NCBI RefSeq assembly: GCF_023146395.1
Contig: NZ_JAGLCD010000001.1
Location: 147,239-211,238, forward strand
Source of the DNA: Aeromicrobium sp.
Lineage (GTDB): Bacteria; Actinomycetota; Actinomycetes; Propionibacteriales; Nocardioidaceae
Length of the DNA: 64,000 nucleotides
Direction of reading: 5' to 3'
Positions 55,671 to 64,000 of the stretch are shown here, piece by piece. Under the pieces are notes generated by a model. It was not told where the DNA came from. It saw nothing but the letters and a program-made list of their open reading frames with translations, and made no database searches. Position 1 is the stretch's first letter. Every line of letters begins with the position of its first letter. A program made the position numbers and the translations under genes.

Positions 55671-57032
55671 CTACAGGACCAGCGCGAGCACGATGACCGG
55701 CGGCAGGGACACGAGCGAGGCGATGCTCGTGACCATCGTCATGGTCTTGAGGGCGCCCTGCGTCGTCAGATTCAGCAACGACTTGAACATCCAGAAGAAG
55801 TTGCTGTTGACCTGCAGGGCGAACATCGCGCCCGACGCGATCGCCAGACCGATCGCGACCGGCGCGACACCGGTGGAGCCCACGACGGGCGCGATGATGC
55901 CGGCCGCCGCGATGGCCGCGACCGAGACCGAGCCGATGGCCAGGTGCAGCACGGCGGCGATGAACCAGGCCAGCAGGATCGTCACGACGACCGGTGCGCC
56001 CGCGTCCGCCGAGAACAGGCCGGCGAGGGTCTGGTCCATGCCGGTGGCCGAGATGACCTCGCCGAGCGATCCGCCGATGCCGGTGATCAGCAGGATCTCG
56101 CCGGTCGTCCTGAAGCCACCGGAGAGCGCCTCGTCGGTGCGGTCCCGGCCCGACTTCCAGCGCGAGAGCGTGTAGGCCCCGAGCAGTCCGATGAAGAGGG
56201 CCACCGTGGCGTTGCCGAGGAATCCGATGAGGGGCGTCGAGAAGCCGCGGACGTCGGCGACGGCACCGAACGCGATGAGCACGAGCGGCACGAGGATCGG
56301 CAGGAGCAGCACGCCCAGCGGCAGGCCGGAGTCCAGGTCGTCGGCCGCCTGGACCGCGGCATCGTCGTTGGTGACGGCGTCGACGTCCTCGATCGCCTCG
56401 GGCTCCTCGTCGGTCCTGGGGTTCCAGTAGCGGGTGCGCAGCAGGACGGCGAACAGCAACGTCGTGGCGATCGCGGTGATCGGCCCCAGGAAGATCCCGT
56501 AGACCAGGTACTCGCCGAGCTTGACGTCGAGCAGGCTCGCGATCGAGACGGCGGCCAGGCCCGGGACGACGAAGACGTAGCCGGCGAAGATGCCGGCGCC
56601 GATGGCCCCGGAGAGCAGGGCCAGGCCGTTGCGGCCGACGTGGGGCGCCGAGGTGCGGGCCAGAGGGGCAGCGAGCACGACCTGCACGTCGACGTAGATC
56701 GACGGAAAGATCGTCGACAGCGCGGCCGTGAGGGCGTACGGGAGTCGTCGAGGTCCGACGACGCGCAGGAGGGCGCGCACGAGCATGCGGAACGCCCCGA
56801 GCGAGTGCAGGAGTGCCCCGATCGCGACACCGAAGCCGATCAGGAGGCCGACCTTCGCCATGATGTCGCCGAAGCCGAAGGTGATCGCCGTGACGGTGTC
56901 GGCGAAACCGACGCCGGCCGCCAGGCCCAGGTACAGGGACGAGATGATCAGCGAGATCACCGGGTCGACCTTCACCACGATGATCAGGCCGATCGCGAGC
57001 ACGATCGCGATCGCGGTGTGCAGGACTTCCAT
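55671..57032 (-). CDS. GntP-family gluconate/organic-acid permease
   Basis: 453 residues, 12-14 helices. MEVLHTAIAIVLAIGLIIVVKVDPVISLI, FGVAIGALLHSLGAF and the glycine-rich GIGGSLGEVISATGMD match the GntP (gluconate:H+ symporter) family. An acidic cytoplasmic loop (about 231-255, EEPEAIEDVDAV) interrupts the helices. The ATG at 57032 has GAGGGGGAT upstream; frames starting earlier are unsupported. No gluconate kinase is nearby, so the exact acid is unknown. Confidence 0.88.
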   Translation of the reverse strand: MEVLHTAIAIVLAIGLIIVVKVDPVISLIISSLYLGLAAGVGFADTVTAITFGFGDIMAKVGLLIGFGVAIGALLHSLGAFRMLVRALLRVVGPRRLPYALTAALSTIFPSIYVDVQVVLAAPLARTSAPHVGRNGLALLSGAIGAGIFAGYVFVVPGLAAVSIASLLDVKLGEYLVYGIFLGPITAIATTLLFAVLLRTRYWNPRTDEEPEAIEDVDAVTNDDAAVQAADDLDSGLPLGVLLLPILVPLVLIAFGAVADVRGFSTPLIGFLGNATVALFIGLLGAYTLSRWKSGRDRTDEALSGGFRTTGEILLITGIGGSLGEVISATGMDQTLAGLFSADAGAPVVVTILLAWFIAAVLHLAIGSVSVAAIAAAGIIAPVVGSTGVAPVAIGLAIASGAMFALQVNSNFFWMFKSLLNLTTQGALKTMTMVTSIASLVSLPPVIVLALVL

Positions 57033-57183
57033 GCAGATCCCCCTCGGTGCGGACGCGGATCGCGCTCCGTTGCTGCGATCCGGGTCACACCCTGCCAGAG
57101 TGCCTGGATACGCGGGAGTAGCCATAGGCGACGTCGCGGGGCTGTCGCGCGGGAGGCCTTCCGTGAAAAAATTCCGGTGACCG

Positions 57184-57210
57184 TGTCGATCTGGCGCCGT
57201 CCCGTTCGAC
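57184..57210 (+). promoter_or_regulatory. predicted ECF42 promoter (TGTCGA - N17 - CGAC)
   Basis: TGTCGA at 57184-57189 and CGAC at 57207-57210, 17 bases apart, upstream of the DGPF gene. This is the -35/-10 pair described for ECF42 sigma factors, so the operon should be autoregulated. Confidence 0.7.
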
Positions 57211-57259
57211 GTGAGGGTGAAGGGCGAACCGATCGCCCCACATCGCAAAGGGGAAGACC

Positions 57260-57685
57260 ATGAGCAAGTACATGCTGATCATGCGGAGCACGGCCGAGGC
57301 GCTCGAAGCCTCGAAGGACATGGACTTCGAGGAGATCATCAACGCGATGGGCGCGTACAACGAGTCGATGATCAACGCCGGCGTCATGGCGGGCGGCGAC
57401 GGACTCGCCGATCCCTCGGAGGGCGTCGTGGTCGACTTCTCGACCGAGGACCGCATCGTCACCGACGGGCCGTACGGCGAGGTGCACGAGCTGTTCAACG
57501 GCTTCTGGATCCTGTCGGTCTCCTCCCAGGAGGAGGCGGTCGAGTGGGCCAAGCGGGCTCCCCTCGGTCCGGGGTCGAAGCTGGAGATCCGCCGGATCAC
57601 CGACGAGTCGGACTTCGAGGAGTTCGCCGACAACGAGTTCATCCAGAAGGAGGCCGGGTGGCGCGAGCAGCTCGGCACCGACTGA
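57260..57685 (+). CDS. DGPF-domain (YCII-related) protein linked to ECF42
   Basis: 141 residues. MSKYMLIMRSTAEA at the start and the DGPYGEVHELFNGFWIL block are the DGPF/YCII-related signature. These small dimeric proteins are constant partners of ECF42 sigma factors and are their typical regulon members; their biochemical role is not settled. GGGGAAG precedes the ATG; the sigma gene starts four bases after its stop. Confidence 0.92.
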   Translation: MSKYMLIMRSTAEALEASKDMDFEEIINAMGAYNESMINAGVMAGGDGLADPSEGVVVDFSTEDRIVTDGPYGEVHELFNGFWILSVSSQEEAVEWAKRAPLGPGSKLEIRRITDESDFEEFADNEFIQKEAGWREQLGTD

Positions 57686-57689
57686 GCGC

Positions 57690-58958
57690 ATGAGGTCCTC
57701 GGGGTCGTCGCCCGCGCCGGGGAGCCTCGCCCGGACCGTCGACGCCGTCTGGCGGATCGAGGGGGCGAAGGTCGTCGCCACGGTCGCGCGCATGACGGGG
57801 GACCTCGCGCTGGCCGAGGACCTGGCCCAGGAGGCCGTCGCCGAGGCCCTGGAGCAGTGGCCCGAGGCGGGGGTCCCGCGGAATGCGGCGGCGTGGCTGA
57901 CCGCGGTGGCCAAGCGCCGTGCGATCGATTCCTTCCGCCGACGCGAGCGGCTCGACGCCCGTCACGCAGCGCTGGCGCACCATCTCGAGGAGTCGGCGGA
58001 GCAGGTGTGGGAGCCGATCGCCGACGACGTCCTCCGCCTCGTCTTCACAGCCTGCCATCCCGTGCTCTCGCGGGAGGCTCAGGTGGCGCTGACGCTGCGG
58101 GTCGTCGGCGGGCTGGCGAGCGATGAGATCGCCCGGCTGTTCCTCGTGCCGACCACGACGATGCAGCAGCGCATCGTGCGGGCCAAGCGGACCCTGACCG
58201 AGGCGCGCGTGCCGTTCGAGGTGCCCGACCACACCGAGTGGTCGGCACGCCTGGGTGCGGTGCTGACCGTCGTGTACCTGATCTTCACCGAGGGCTACGC
58301 CGCGACCTCGGGGGAGCGGTGGGTGCGCCGCGAGCTGGCCGACGAGGCGCTGCGGCTCGGGCGGCTCGTCGGGGCCCTGGTACCCGGGGAGCCGGAGCCG
58401 TGGGGGCTGCTCGCCCTGATGGAGATCCAGTCCTCCCGCTTCGCCGCGCGGATCGAAGCCGCGGGAGCCCCGGTGCTGCTGGCCGACCAGGACCGCCGGC
58501 GCTGGGACCTGAGCGCCATCGGCCGCGGTCGGGCGGCGCTCGCCCGCGCCGATGCGCTGGGACGCGGGCGAGGTCCTTACGCGTTGCAGGCGGCGATCGC
58601 CGAGTGCCACGCGACCGCGCCCTCGGTCGACGCGACCGACTGGGAGCGCATCGTGGTGCTGTACGAGGCCCTCGGCCGCGTGGCGCCCAACCCCGTCGTC
58701 GACCTCAACCGCGCCGTGGCGGTCTCGATGGCCCGCGACGCGGCCACGGCCCTGGTGATCGTCGACGAGCTCGTGTCGGCCGGTGCGTTGCCGGGCTCGC
58801 ACCTGCTGCCGAGCGTGCGCGGTGAGCTGCTGGCCCGCATGGAGCGCCACGCCGAGGCGCGGACCGAGCTGCTCGCCGCCGCCTCCCTGGCCCGCAACGA
58901 GCGCGAGCGAGCCGTGCTGGAGGCCAAGGCCGCCGCGCTGCCGCGCCCCGCGGGCTGA
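57690..58958 (+). CDS. ECF42-group RNA polymerase sigma factor
   Basis: 422 residues, twice the size of an ordinary ECF sigma. Region 2 (LAEDLAQEAVAEALEQWPEAGVPRN, AWLTAVAKRRAIDSFRRRER) and region 4 (ALTLRVVGGLASDEIARLFLVPTTTMQQRIVRAKRTL) occupy the first 185 residues. A C-terminal extension rich in helical repeats (FTEGYAATSGERWVRRELADEALRL and onward) is the ECF42 hallmark and is needed for activity in studied members. No anti-sigma gene is present. Downstream of its DGPF partner in an autoregulated operon. Confidence 0.93.
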   Translation: MRSSGSSPAPGSLARTVDAVWRIEGAKVVATVARMTGDLALAEDLAQEAVAEALEQWPEAGVPRNAAAWLTAVAKRRAIDSFRRRERLDARHAALAHHLEESAEQVWEPIADDVLRLVFTACHPVLSREAQVALTLRVVGGLASDEIARLFLVPTTTMQQRIVRAKRTLTEARVPFEVPDHTEWSARLGAVLTVVYLIFTEGYAATSGERWVRRELADEALRLGRLVGALVPGEPEPWGLLALMEIQSSRFAARIEAAGAPVLLADQDRRRWDLSAIGRGRAALARADALGRGRGPYALQAAIAECHATAPSVDATDWERIVVLYEALGRVAPNPVVDLNRAVAVSMARDAATALVIVDELVSAGALPGSHLLPSVRGELLARMERHAEARTELLAAASLARNERERAVLEAKAAALPRPAG

Positions 58959-58991
58959 GGCAGCGCACGCCCGACGCCGGCAGGACCTCAG

Positions 58992-59048
58992 GATGTGGAC
59001 ACGTCGGCACCGCTCCAGGCCCGGATCGGGTGCGGACGTGTCCACATC
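58992..59048. repeat. dispersed palindromic element, family 2, copy B
   Basis: GATGTGGACACGTC (58992-59005) and GACGTGTCCACATC (59035-59048) are perfect 14-bp arms. After a G-G mismatch the stem continues GCACC/GGTGC. It shares head and tail with 37463-37519. Placed between convergent genes, it could stop transcription from both sides. Confidence 0.7.
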
Positions 59049-59077
59049 TGGTGGTTCGAGGGGTGGTCGGGCGCGGG

Positions 59078-60169
59078 TCAGGCGAGGGCGGGGTAGTCGG
59101 TGTAGCCCTCGGCGCCACCGCCGTAGAAGGTCGACGGGTTCGGCTCGTTGAGGTCGGCGCCCTGCTGCAGGCGCTGGGCAAGGTCCGGGTTCGCGATGTA
59201 GGAGCGGCCGAACGCGACGGCGTCGATCAGTCCGGCGTTCAGGAGCCGGTCGGCCTTCTCGGTCGTGTAGGCACCGGCGCCCACGATCGGCCCGGGGAAC
59301 GCCTCGCGCAGCGAGGTGCGGAACTCGTCGTCGAGCGCCGGGCCGCCGGCCCAGTCCGGCTCGGAGAGGTGCAGATAGGCCAGATCGCGCGTGGCCAGCT
59401 CGCGGGCGAGGTGCAGCCCGGTCTCCCCGCCGGTGAGGTCGTCGAGGCCGTTGAACGAGCCGATCGGCGAGATCCGGATGCCGACCCGGTCGGCGGACCA
59501 GGCGCCGACGACGGCGTCGACGACCTCGAGCGCGAGTCGCACCCGGTTCTCGAGCGAGCCGCCGTACGCGTCGTCGCGATGGTTGCTGACCTCGCTGAGG
59601 AACTGGTGCAGCAGGTACCCGTGGGCCCCGTGGATCTCCACCGCGTCGAAGCCCGCCTCCTGGGCGCACACCGTGGCGTGGCGGAACTCCTCGATCGTCC
59701 GCGCGATGCCGTCGGCCGTCAGGGCCTGCGGCGTGGGGCAGCTGACCCGCTCGGGCCGGCCGTCCGCCCCGCGCACCGTGGTGCGGTTGCGGTACGGCTC
59801 GGCCGAGGCCGACACGGGCGGCTCGCCGCCGTGGAACGACTCGTGCGAGACGCGCCCGACGTGCCAGAGCTGGGCGGCGATCCGTCCACCGGCCGCGTGC
59901 ACGGCGTCGGTGATGCGACGCCACCCGGCGACCTGCTCCGCGGAGTAGATGCCCGGGGTGTCCATGTACCCCTTGCCCCACGTCGAGACCTGGGTGCCCT
60001 CCGACACGATCAGGCCCGCCCCCGCGCGCTGCACGTAGTAGTCGAGCATCAGGTCGTTGGGCACGTCGCCGGGCGGCGTGGCCCGCATGCGGGTCAGGGG
60101 TGCCATCAGCACCCGGTTGGGGAGCGCGAGGGCTCCGAGGGTCACAGGGGAGAACAGGCTCGTGGTCAC
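59078..60169 (-). CDS. Old Yellow Enzyme-family ene-reductase
   Basis: FMN-dependent NAD(P)H:alkene reductase. 363 residues. NRVLMAPLTRMRA (FMN site), QLWHVGRVSH, the active-site pair in VEIHGAHGYLLHQFLSE (His-x-x-His), NHRDDAYGGSLENR and the late FGRSYIANPDLAQRL are the NemA/OPR pattern. The GTG at 60169 is preferred: AGGAGG lies 12 bases upstream, whereas the TTG at 60181 almost touches it. Acts on unsaturated aldehydes, ketones or nitro compounds; physiological substrate unknown. Confidence 0.92.
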   Translation of the reverse strand: MTTSLFSPVTLGALALPNRVLMAPLTRMRATPPGDVPNDLMLDYYVQRAGAGLIVSEGTQVSTWGKGYMDTPGIYSAEQVAGWRRITDAVHAAGGRIAAQLWHVGRVSHESFHGGEPPVSASAEPYRNRTTVRGADGRPERVSCPTPQALTADGIARTIEEFRHATVCAQEAGFDAVEIHGAHGYLLHQFLSEVSNHRDDAYGGSLENRVRLALEVVDAVVGAWSADRVGIRISPIGSFNGLDDLTGGETGLHLARELATRDLAYLHLSEPDWAGGPALDDEFRTSLREAFPGPIVGAGAYTTEKADRLLNAGLIDAVAFGRSYIANPDLAQRLQQGADLNEPNPSTFYGGGAEGYTDYPALA

Positions 60170-60199
60170 GTGGTCATTCAACCTCCTGGCTGCGGGGGA

Positions 60200-61810
60200 C
60201 TATTCCGCCGCTCCTGGCTCCGACACCTCGACGAGCCCACCCTCGGTGAGCTCGACCCAGCGGTCGATCCCGAGCCGGGCGAGGAACGCGTCGTCGTGGC
60301 TCACGACGAGCAGTCCCGAGCGGCTCGACGCGAGTGCCGACACCAGGGCCTCGATCGAGTCGAGGTCGAGGTTGTTCGTCGGCTCGTCGAGCACGAGCAG
60401 CTCGTGGGCCGGATCGGCCAGCAGGAGCCGTGCCAGGGCGACGCGGAATCGTTCGCCGCCGGACAGGGTTCCTACGGGGCGCGTCACCTCGGCGTCGCGC
60501 AGCAGGAACCGCGCCAGCTGTCCCCGGACGCGACCAGGTGGGGCCTCGGGGCAGGCCTTGCGGACGGTGTCGAGGACGGTGAGCGCGTCGTCGAAGTCGT
60601 CGAGCCGCTGGTCCAGGTGGCCGATCCGGTCGGTGAGGGCGAGCGCGTGGGGGCCGCCGTCGGGAGCCGCGTCGTCGACCAGCTGGCGCAGGAGCCGGGT
60701 CTTGCCGATGCCGTTGCGTCCGAGCAGGGCGATCCGCTCGGTACCCCGGAGCTCGACCATGGTGTCGCCGCTCGTCAGTGCGACGAGCCGGCGCCGCGGT
60801 GAGACCCGCGGGTCGGGAAGGTCGACGCGGATCGTCCGGTCCTCGCGCACCGCGCCGGCCGCCGTCGCCACGGCGTCGCGGGCGTGGTCGACCCGATCCT
60901 GCTGGGTGCCGCGCACCTTGGCCATCGAGTTCTCGGACTGGAACTTGCGCGTGTTGGCCAGGATCTTCGGCACGCGCTTCTCGCGCGCTGCCGTGGCCCC
61001 CACGTTGCTGCGATGGGCCAGACGCGTCTCGACCTCCTGGCGCTGTCGCTTCTCGGCGCGCAGCTTCTGCTCGGCGGTCCGCAACGCCTGCGCGGCGGCC
61101 TCCTGCGCGCTCGCCAGGTGCTCGCGCCAGGCGGTGAAGCCCCCGCCGAACGTCGTGAGGCCACCCGCTCGGAGCTCGGCGGTCGCGTCCATCCGGTCCA
61201 GCAGGGCGACGTCGTGGCTCACCACGATCAGCGCGCCGGGCCAGGCTGCCACGAGGTCGTGCACGCGCGCCCGGGTCTCGCGGTCGAGGTTGTTGGTCGG
61301 TTCGTCGAGCACCGTCACGTCGGCCGGTGCCCGTCGCAGCCCGGTGAGGGCCGTCAGGACGATCTCCCCGCCGCTCAGGGTCGTGAGCGGTCGCTCCAGC
61401 GCGAGGCGGTGCAGGCCGATCCCGGCGAGGTCGGCAGTACTGCGCTCGTGCACGTCCCAGTGCTCGCCGACGGCGTCGAAGTGCGCCGGGTCGGTGCTCC
61501 CGGACTCGATCGCCGCGAGCGCCGCGACGACCGCCCGGACCCCGAGGAGGTCGGCGACGGTCGCGCCGGCCAGCCGGTGGACGAACTGGTCGAGGTGCGC
61601 CACGGTGCCGTCGACCGTGACCGATCCGGAGTCGGGGACGAGCGTGCCGAGCACGAGGCGCAGCAGCGTGGACTTGCCCACGCCGTTGACGCCGACGAGC
61701 CCCGTCCGGCCGCGGCCGAACGTGCCAGAGACATCGGCCAGCACGGGTGTGCCGTCAGGCCAGGAGAAGGTGAGGCCGTCGAGGATGACGGCGGGGTGGG
61801 TCGAGGACAT
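60200..61810 (-). CDS. ABC-F family ATPase
   Basis: 536 residues, two ABC domains in one chain without membrane parts. Walker A GVNGVGKST and GRNGIGKTR, signatures LSGGEIVL and LSGGERFR, Walker B DEPTNNLD twice, and a basic, helical linker (about 230-300, EQKLRAEKRQRQEVE) that reaches into the ribosome in this family. ABC-F proteins either protect ribosomes from antibiotics or rescue stalls; which applies is not readable here. ATG at 61810. A 19-base gap separates it from the ene-reductase, so they may be co-transcribed. Confidence 0.9.
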   Translation of the reverse strand: MSSTHPAVILDGLTFSWPDGTPVLADVSGTFGRGRTGLVGVNGVGKSTLLRLVLGTLVPDSGSVTVDGTVAHLDQFVHRLAGATVADLLGVRAVVAALAAIESGSTDPAHFDAVGEHWDVHERSTADLAGIGLHRLALERPLTTLSGGEIVLTALTGLRRAPADVTVLDEPTNNLDRETRARVHDLVAAWPGALIVVSHDVALLDRMDATAELRAGGLTTFGGGFTAWREHLASAQEAAAQALRTAEQKLRAEKRQRQEVETRLAHRSNVGATAAREKRVPKILANTRKFQSENSMAKVRGTQQDRVDHARDAVATAAGAVREDRTIRVDLPDPRVSPRRRLVALTSGDTMVELRGTERIALLGRNGIGKTRLLRQLVDDAAPDGGPHALALTDRIGHLDQRLDDFDDALTVLDTVRKACPEAPPGRVRGQLARFLLRDAEVTRPVGTLSGGERFRVALARLLLADPAHELLVLDEPTNNLDLDSIEALVSALASSRSGLLVVSHDDAFLARLGIDRWVELTEGGLVEVSEPGAAE

Positions 61811-62040
61811 GAGGCTCGCAGGTGGTCAGTCGAGCGCTGACCGTGGAGCCCGTCCTGCGAGAGGCGGGTGGATCGACGACGTCAGCGCGTGGAACGCGGC
61901 AGATGACGATCGGCGAGCAGCACCTGAGCACCTCTTCGTGGGGCAGTGGGACCCGTTCATGGTACGGCGCGCGGACGGGCCTGACCGCCTCGGCGCCCGC
62001 GGCGACACCGGCCGGACCGACAACATTTCGCCTCGCCGAC

Positions 62041-62056
62041 CGTGACCTGGGTCACG
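62041..62056. promoter_or_regulatory. inverted repeat upstream of the phosphoesterase
   Basis: CGTGACC-TG-GGTCACG, perfect 7-bp arms, 18 bases before the GTG at 62075. Candidate operator. Confidence 0.4.
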
Positions 62057-62074
62057 TTCTGCCGTTGAGGGGGC

Positions 62075-63979
62075 GTGGACATCTCCCGTCGTTCCGTGAT
62101 CCAGAGGGGCGCCCTCGGCGCCGTCGTCGTGGTGGGCAGCCAGGTCCTCGGGCCGCTCGCCGCTCGGGCCGTGTCACCCGCCCGGGTGGCCCTGGGGCAG
62201 TCCGGGACGCTCGCCCGCAGCACCCTGCAGTCGACCTTCGCCGTGAGCGGCCCGAACGCGCGGGGCTACCGCAGCGTCGTGATCGCCGCTCCGGACCCGC
62301 ACGTGGTGCGCACCGACCTCGGCATCGCGGCGGGAGCCGGGCGGGCCGCCAGTCGGGTGCACCAGGCCACGTTCGTGCAGCTGAGCGACGTGCACGTCGT
62401 GGACCACCAGTCGCCGGCGCGCCTGGAGTGGTTCGACCGTTTCGACGACCCGGGCACGTCGGGCGCCCCGACGATCGGCCTGTTCAGCTCGGCGTACCGC
62501 CCGCAGGAGATCCTGTCGGCGCAGGTGGCCGAGGCCATGGTGCGAGCGATCAACGCGCTCGGCGCGGGACCGGTGCTCGGCGCGCCGTTGCAGTTCGCGA
62601 TCCAGACCGGCGACAACTCCGACAACAGCCAGCTCAACGAGGTGCGGTGGAACATCGACGTCCTCGACGGGGGCACGATCACCCCCGACAGCGGCGACCC
62701 GAGCCGGTACGAGGGCGTGGCCGACCAGGACGCGTTGACGTATGACACGCACTACTGGCATCCGGACGGGTCCCCGACGGGACGGGCCGACGACGACTAC
62801 CGGGGCGACTTCGGCTACCCGACCGTGCCCGGTCTGCTCGACGCCGCTCGGGCCACGTTCGACGCCGAGGGCCTGAACGTCCCCTGGTACTCGGTGTTCG
62901 GCAACCACGACGGGCTCGTGCAGGGACTCTTCCCGGCCGGCGCCGTGCCGTTCGGGCTGATCTCGACCGGCAACCTCAAGGTCGTCTCGCCCCCGCTCGG
63001 GGTCTCGCAGGCGAACCTGCTCGACGCCGTCACGCGGCTCGACCTCGGCATCCTGCTGCAGGGCCTGAACCTCGGGGTGGGGGCCCGCCTCGTGACGGCC
63101 GACCAGAACCGCCGTCTGCTGACTCGCCAACAGGTCGTCGAGGAGCACTTCGCGACGAGCGGCAGCCCGGTGGGTCACGGCTTCACGACGCAGAACCGCT
63201 CGGCCGGGACGGCATACTACACCTTCGACCGCGGCAACGTGCGCATGGTCGTGCTCGACACGGTCAACCCCAACGGGTACTCCGACGGTTCGCTCGACGA
63301 CACCCAGTTCGCCTGGCTCAAGCAGGTCGTCGACGCCACGACCGACAAGGCCGTCGTGGTGTTCAGCCACCACACCTCGGACTCGATGGGCAACCCGCTG
63401 CAGGGCCTCGGGGGTGACGTCCGGACGCGGGTCCTGGGTCCGGCGGTCGTGAGCTACCTGCTCGGCAAGCCGCAGGTCATCGCCTGGGTCAACGGCCACA
63501 CCCACAAGAACCGCGTCATCCAGCATCCGCGGGCCGACGGCTCGGGCGGCTTCTGGGAGATCAACACCGCGGCGCACATCGACTTCCCGCAGCAGGCCCG
63601 GGTCATCGAGATCGCCGACAACGGTGACGGCACGTGGTCGATCTTCACCACGCTGCTCGACCACGCCGCACCCGCGTCCTTCGACGGCGACCTGGACAAC
63701 CCGGTCTCGTTGGCGGCGCTCTCGCGCGAGCTCTCGGCCAACGACCCGCAGTCCGATCTCGCGACGGCGCGGGGCGACGTGGGCTCGCGCAACGTCGAGC
63801 TGCTCGTCCAGCGGCCGCCGGGCGTCGGCGGTGCGGGCGTGACGGTGCCCGGCACGGTCACGACGCCCGCTCAGACCTCCCCGACGAGCCCCGCCCCGGC
63901 GCCCCTCGCGGGCCTCCAGGGCGTGCTGACGTCGCTCCTCAACACCCTCACCGGCGGACTGTTCGGCCTGCGGCGCTAG
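62075..63979 (+). CDS. Tat-exported metallophosphoesterase (TIGR03767 family)
   Basis: 634 residues. SRRSVIQRG (residues 4-12) plus a hydrophobic stretch is a Tat signal. Calcineurin-like motifs: [32 protein letters not shown] and NGHTHKNR. The C-terminus is a Pro/Thr-rich segment followed by a short hydrophobic end ([14 protein letters not shown]) that may hold it at the envelope. Second secreted phosphatase in the window after PhoD. GTG start with GAGGGGG upstream. Substrate unknown. Confidence 0.9.
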   Translation: MDISRRSVIQRGALGAVVVVGSQVLGPLAARAVSPARVALGQSGTLARSTLQSTFAVSGPNARGYRSVVIAAPDPHVVRTDLGIAAGAGRAASRVHQATFVQLSDVHVVDHQSPARLEWFDRFDDPGTSGAPTIGLFSSAYRPQEILSAQVAEAMVRAINALGAGPVLGAPLQFAIQTGDNSDNSQLNEVRWNIDVLDGGTITPDSGDPSRYEGVADQDALTYDTHYWHPDGSPTGRADDDYRGDFGYPTVPGLLDAARATFDAEGLNVPWYSVFGNHDGLVQGLFPAGAVPFGLISTGNLKVVSPPLGVSQANLLDAVTRLDLGILLQGLNLGVGARLVTADQNRRLLTRQQVVEEHFATSGSPVGHGFTTQNRSAGTAYYTFDRGNVRMVVLDTVNPNGYSDGSLDDTQFAWLKQVVDATTDKAVVVFSHHTSDSMGNPLQGLGGDVRTRVLGPAVVSYLLGKPQVIAWVNGHTHKNRVIQHPRADGSGGFWEINTAAHIDFPQQARVIEIADNGDGTWSIFTTLLDHAAPASFDGDLDNPVSLAALSRELSANDPQSDLATARGDVGSRNVELLVQRPPGVGGAGVTVPGTVTTPAQTSPTSPAPAPLAGLQGVLTSLLNTLTGGLFGLRR

Positions 63980-64000
63980 GTGTGATGTCCAGTCACGTTG

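Noticed and set aside
59078..60181. ene-reductase starting at the TTG at 60181
   Set aside because: AGGAGG almost touches the TTG, so the GTG at 60169 is the workable start.

Overview
This is a very GC-rich chromosomal window from an actinobacterium. Supporting features are two ClpP genes, mycothiol-linked enzymes, a WhiB-type Fe-S regulator, many GTG starts, and TANNNT -10 boxes placed 6-7 bases before start codons. The gene order clpP1-clpP2-clpX / valS / folC / ndk / rne-rplU-rpmA-obgE-proB / proA / nadD-rsfS-gpgP matches the corresponding part of the Mycobacterium tuberculosis chromosome. So does pepN / Rv2466c-like / rpiB / nei at the left end. Gene content and dispersed repeats suggest Nocardioidaceae (for example Aeromicrobium or Nocardioides), but the genus is an inference. 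There is no prophage, transposase, CRISPR array or biosynthetic cluster.

Layout. 1-8666: small membrane protein, aminopeptidase N, a GCS2-type ligase, a monothiol Rv2466c-like oxidoreductase, an HSL esterase, rpiB, nei and a membrane SpoIIE-type phosphatase (the last four tightly packed). 8667-10616: two tRNA genes (Gly-TCC, Pro-TGG) flank a secreted LPATG-anchored DUF3494 protein; the tRNA-Pro 3' end is repeated in a 67-bp tandem array. 10617-20150: PhoD phosphatase, trigger factor, a lipase-like hydrolase, two SRPBCC proteins, clpP1, clpP2, clpX and a saccharopine dehydrogenase-like protein. 20151-25409: a 36-bp triple repeat, an archaeal-type valyl-tRNA synthetase on the minus strand and an MMPL exporter. 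25600-28829: folC, a DUF4233 protein, a metallophosphoesterase and a ParB-domain protein. 28830-35103: a trehalose-type ABC importer (LpqY-SugABC-like) with an alpha-glucosidase, all on the minus strand. 35122-42614: ndk, an ArsR-type regulator with an MFS exporter, a B12-type radical SAM protein and its DUF2344 partner, separated by a membrane protein and an inverted MFS gene.

42615-53315: the RNase E / ribosomal protein L21-L27 / Obg / proline / NAD core, with a WhiB-like gene inserted between proB and proA, ending at tRNA-Ala(GGC). 53316-64000: accessory genes. A VanZ-like gene sits between the tRNA-Ala and a 14-bp copy of that tRNA's 3' end. Then follow DUF1304, an MFS transporter, a GntP permease, an ECF42 sigma factor with its DGPF partner and a recognisable ECF42 promoter, an ene-reductase, an ABC-F ATPase and a Tat-exported phosphoesterase.

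The most unusual points are non-coding. There are two families of palindromic intergenic elements, each with two copies. tRNA 3' ends are duplicated at two loci. ndk and the glucosidase share one symmetric -10 element in an 18-bp gap. nadD appears to need a CTG start. A leader peptide is coupled to the WhiB-like gene. Among proteins, the archaeal-type ValRS, the CPFA (single-cysteine) Rv2466c homologue and the LPATG ice-binding-fold protein stand out.
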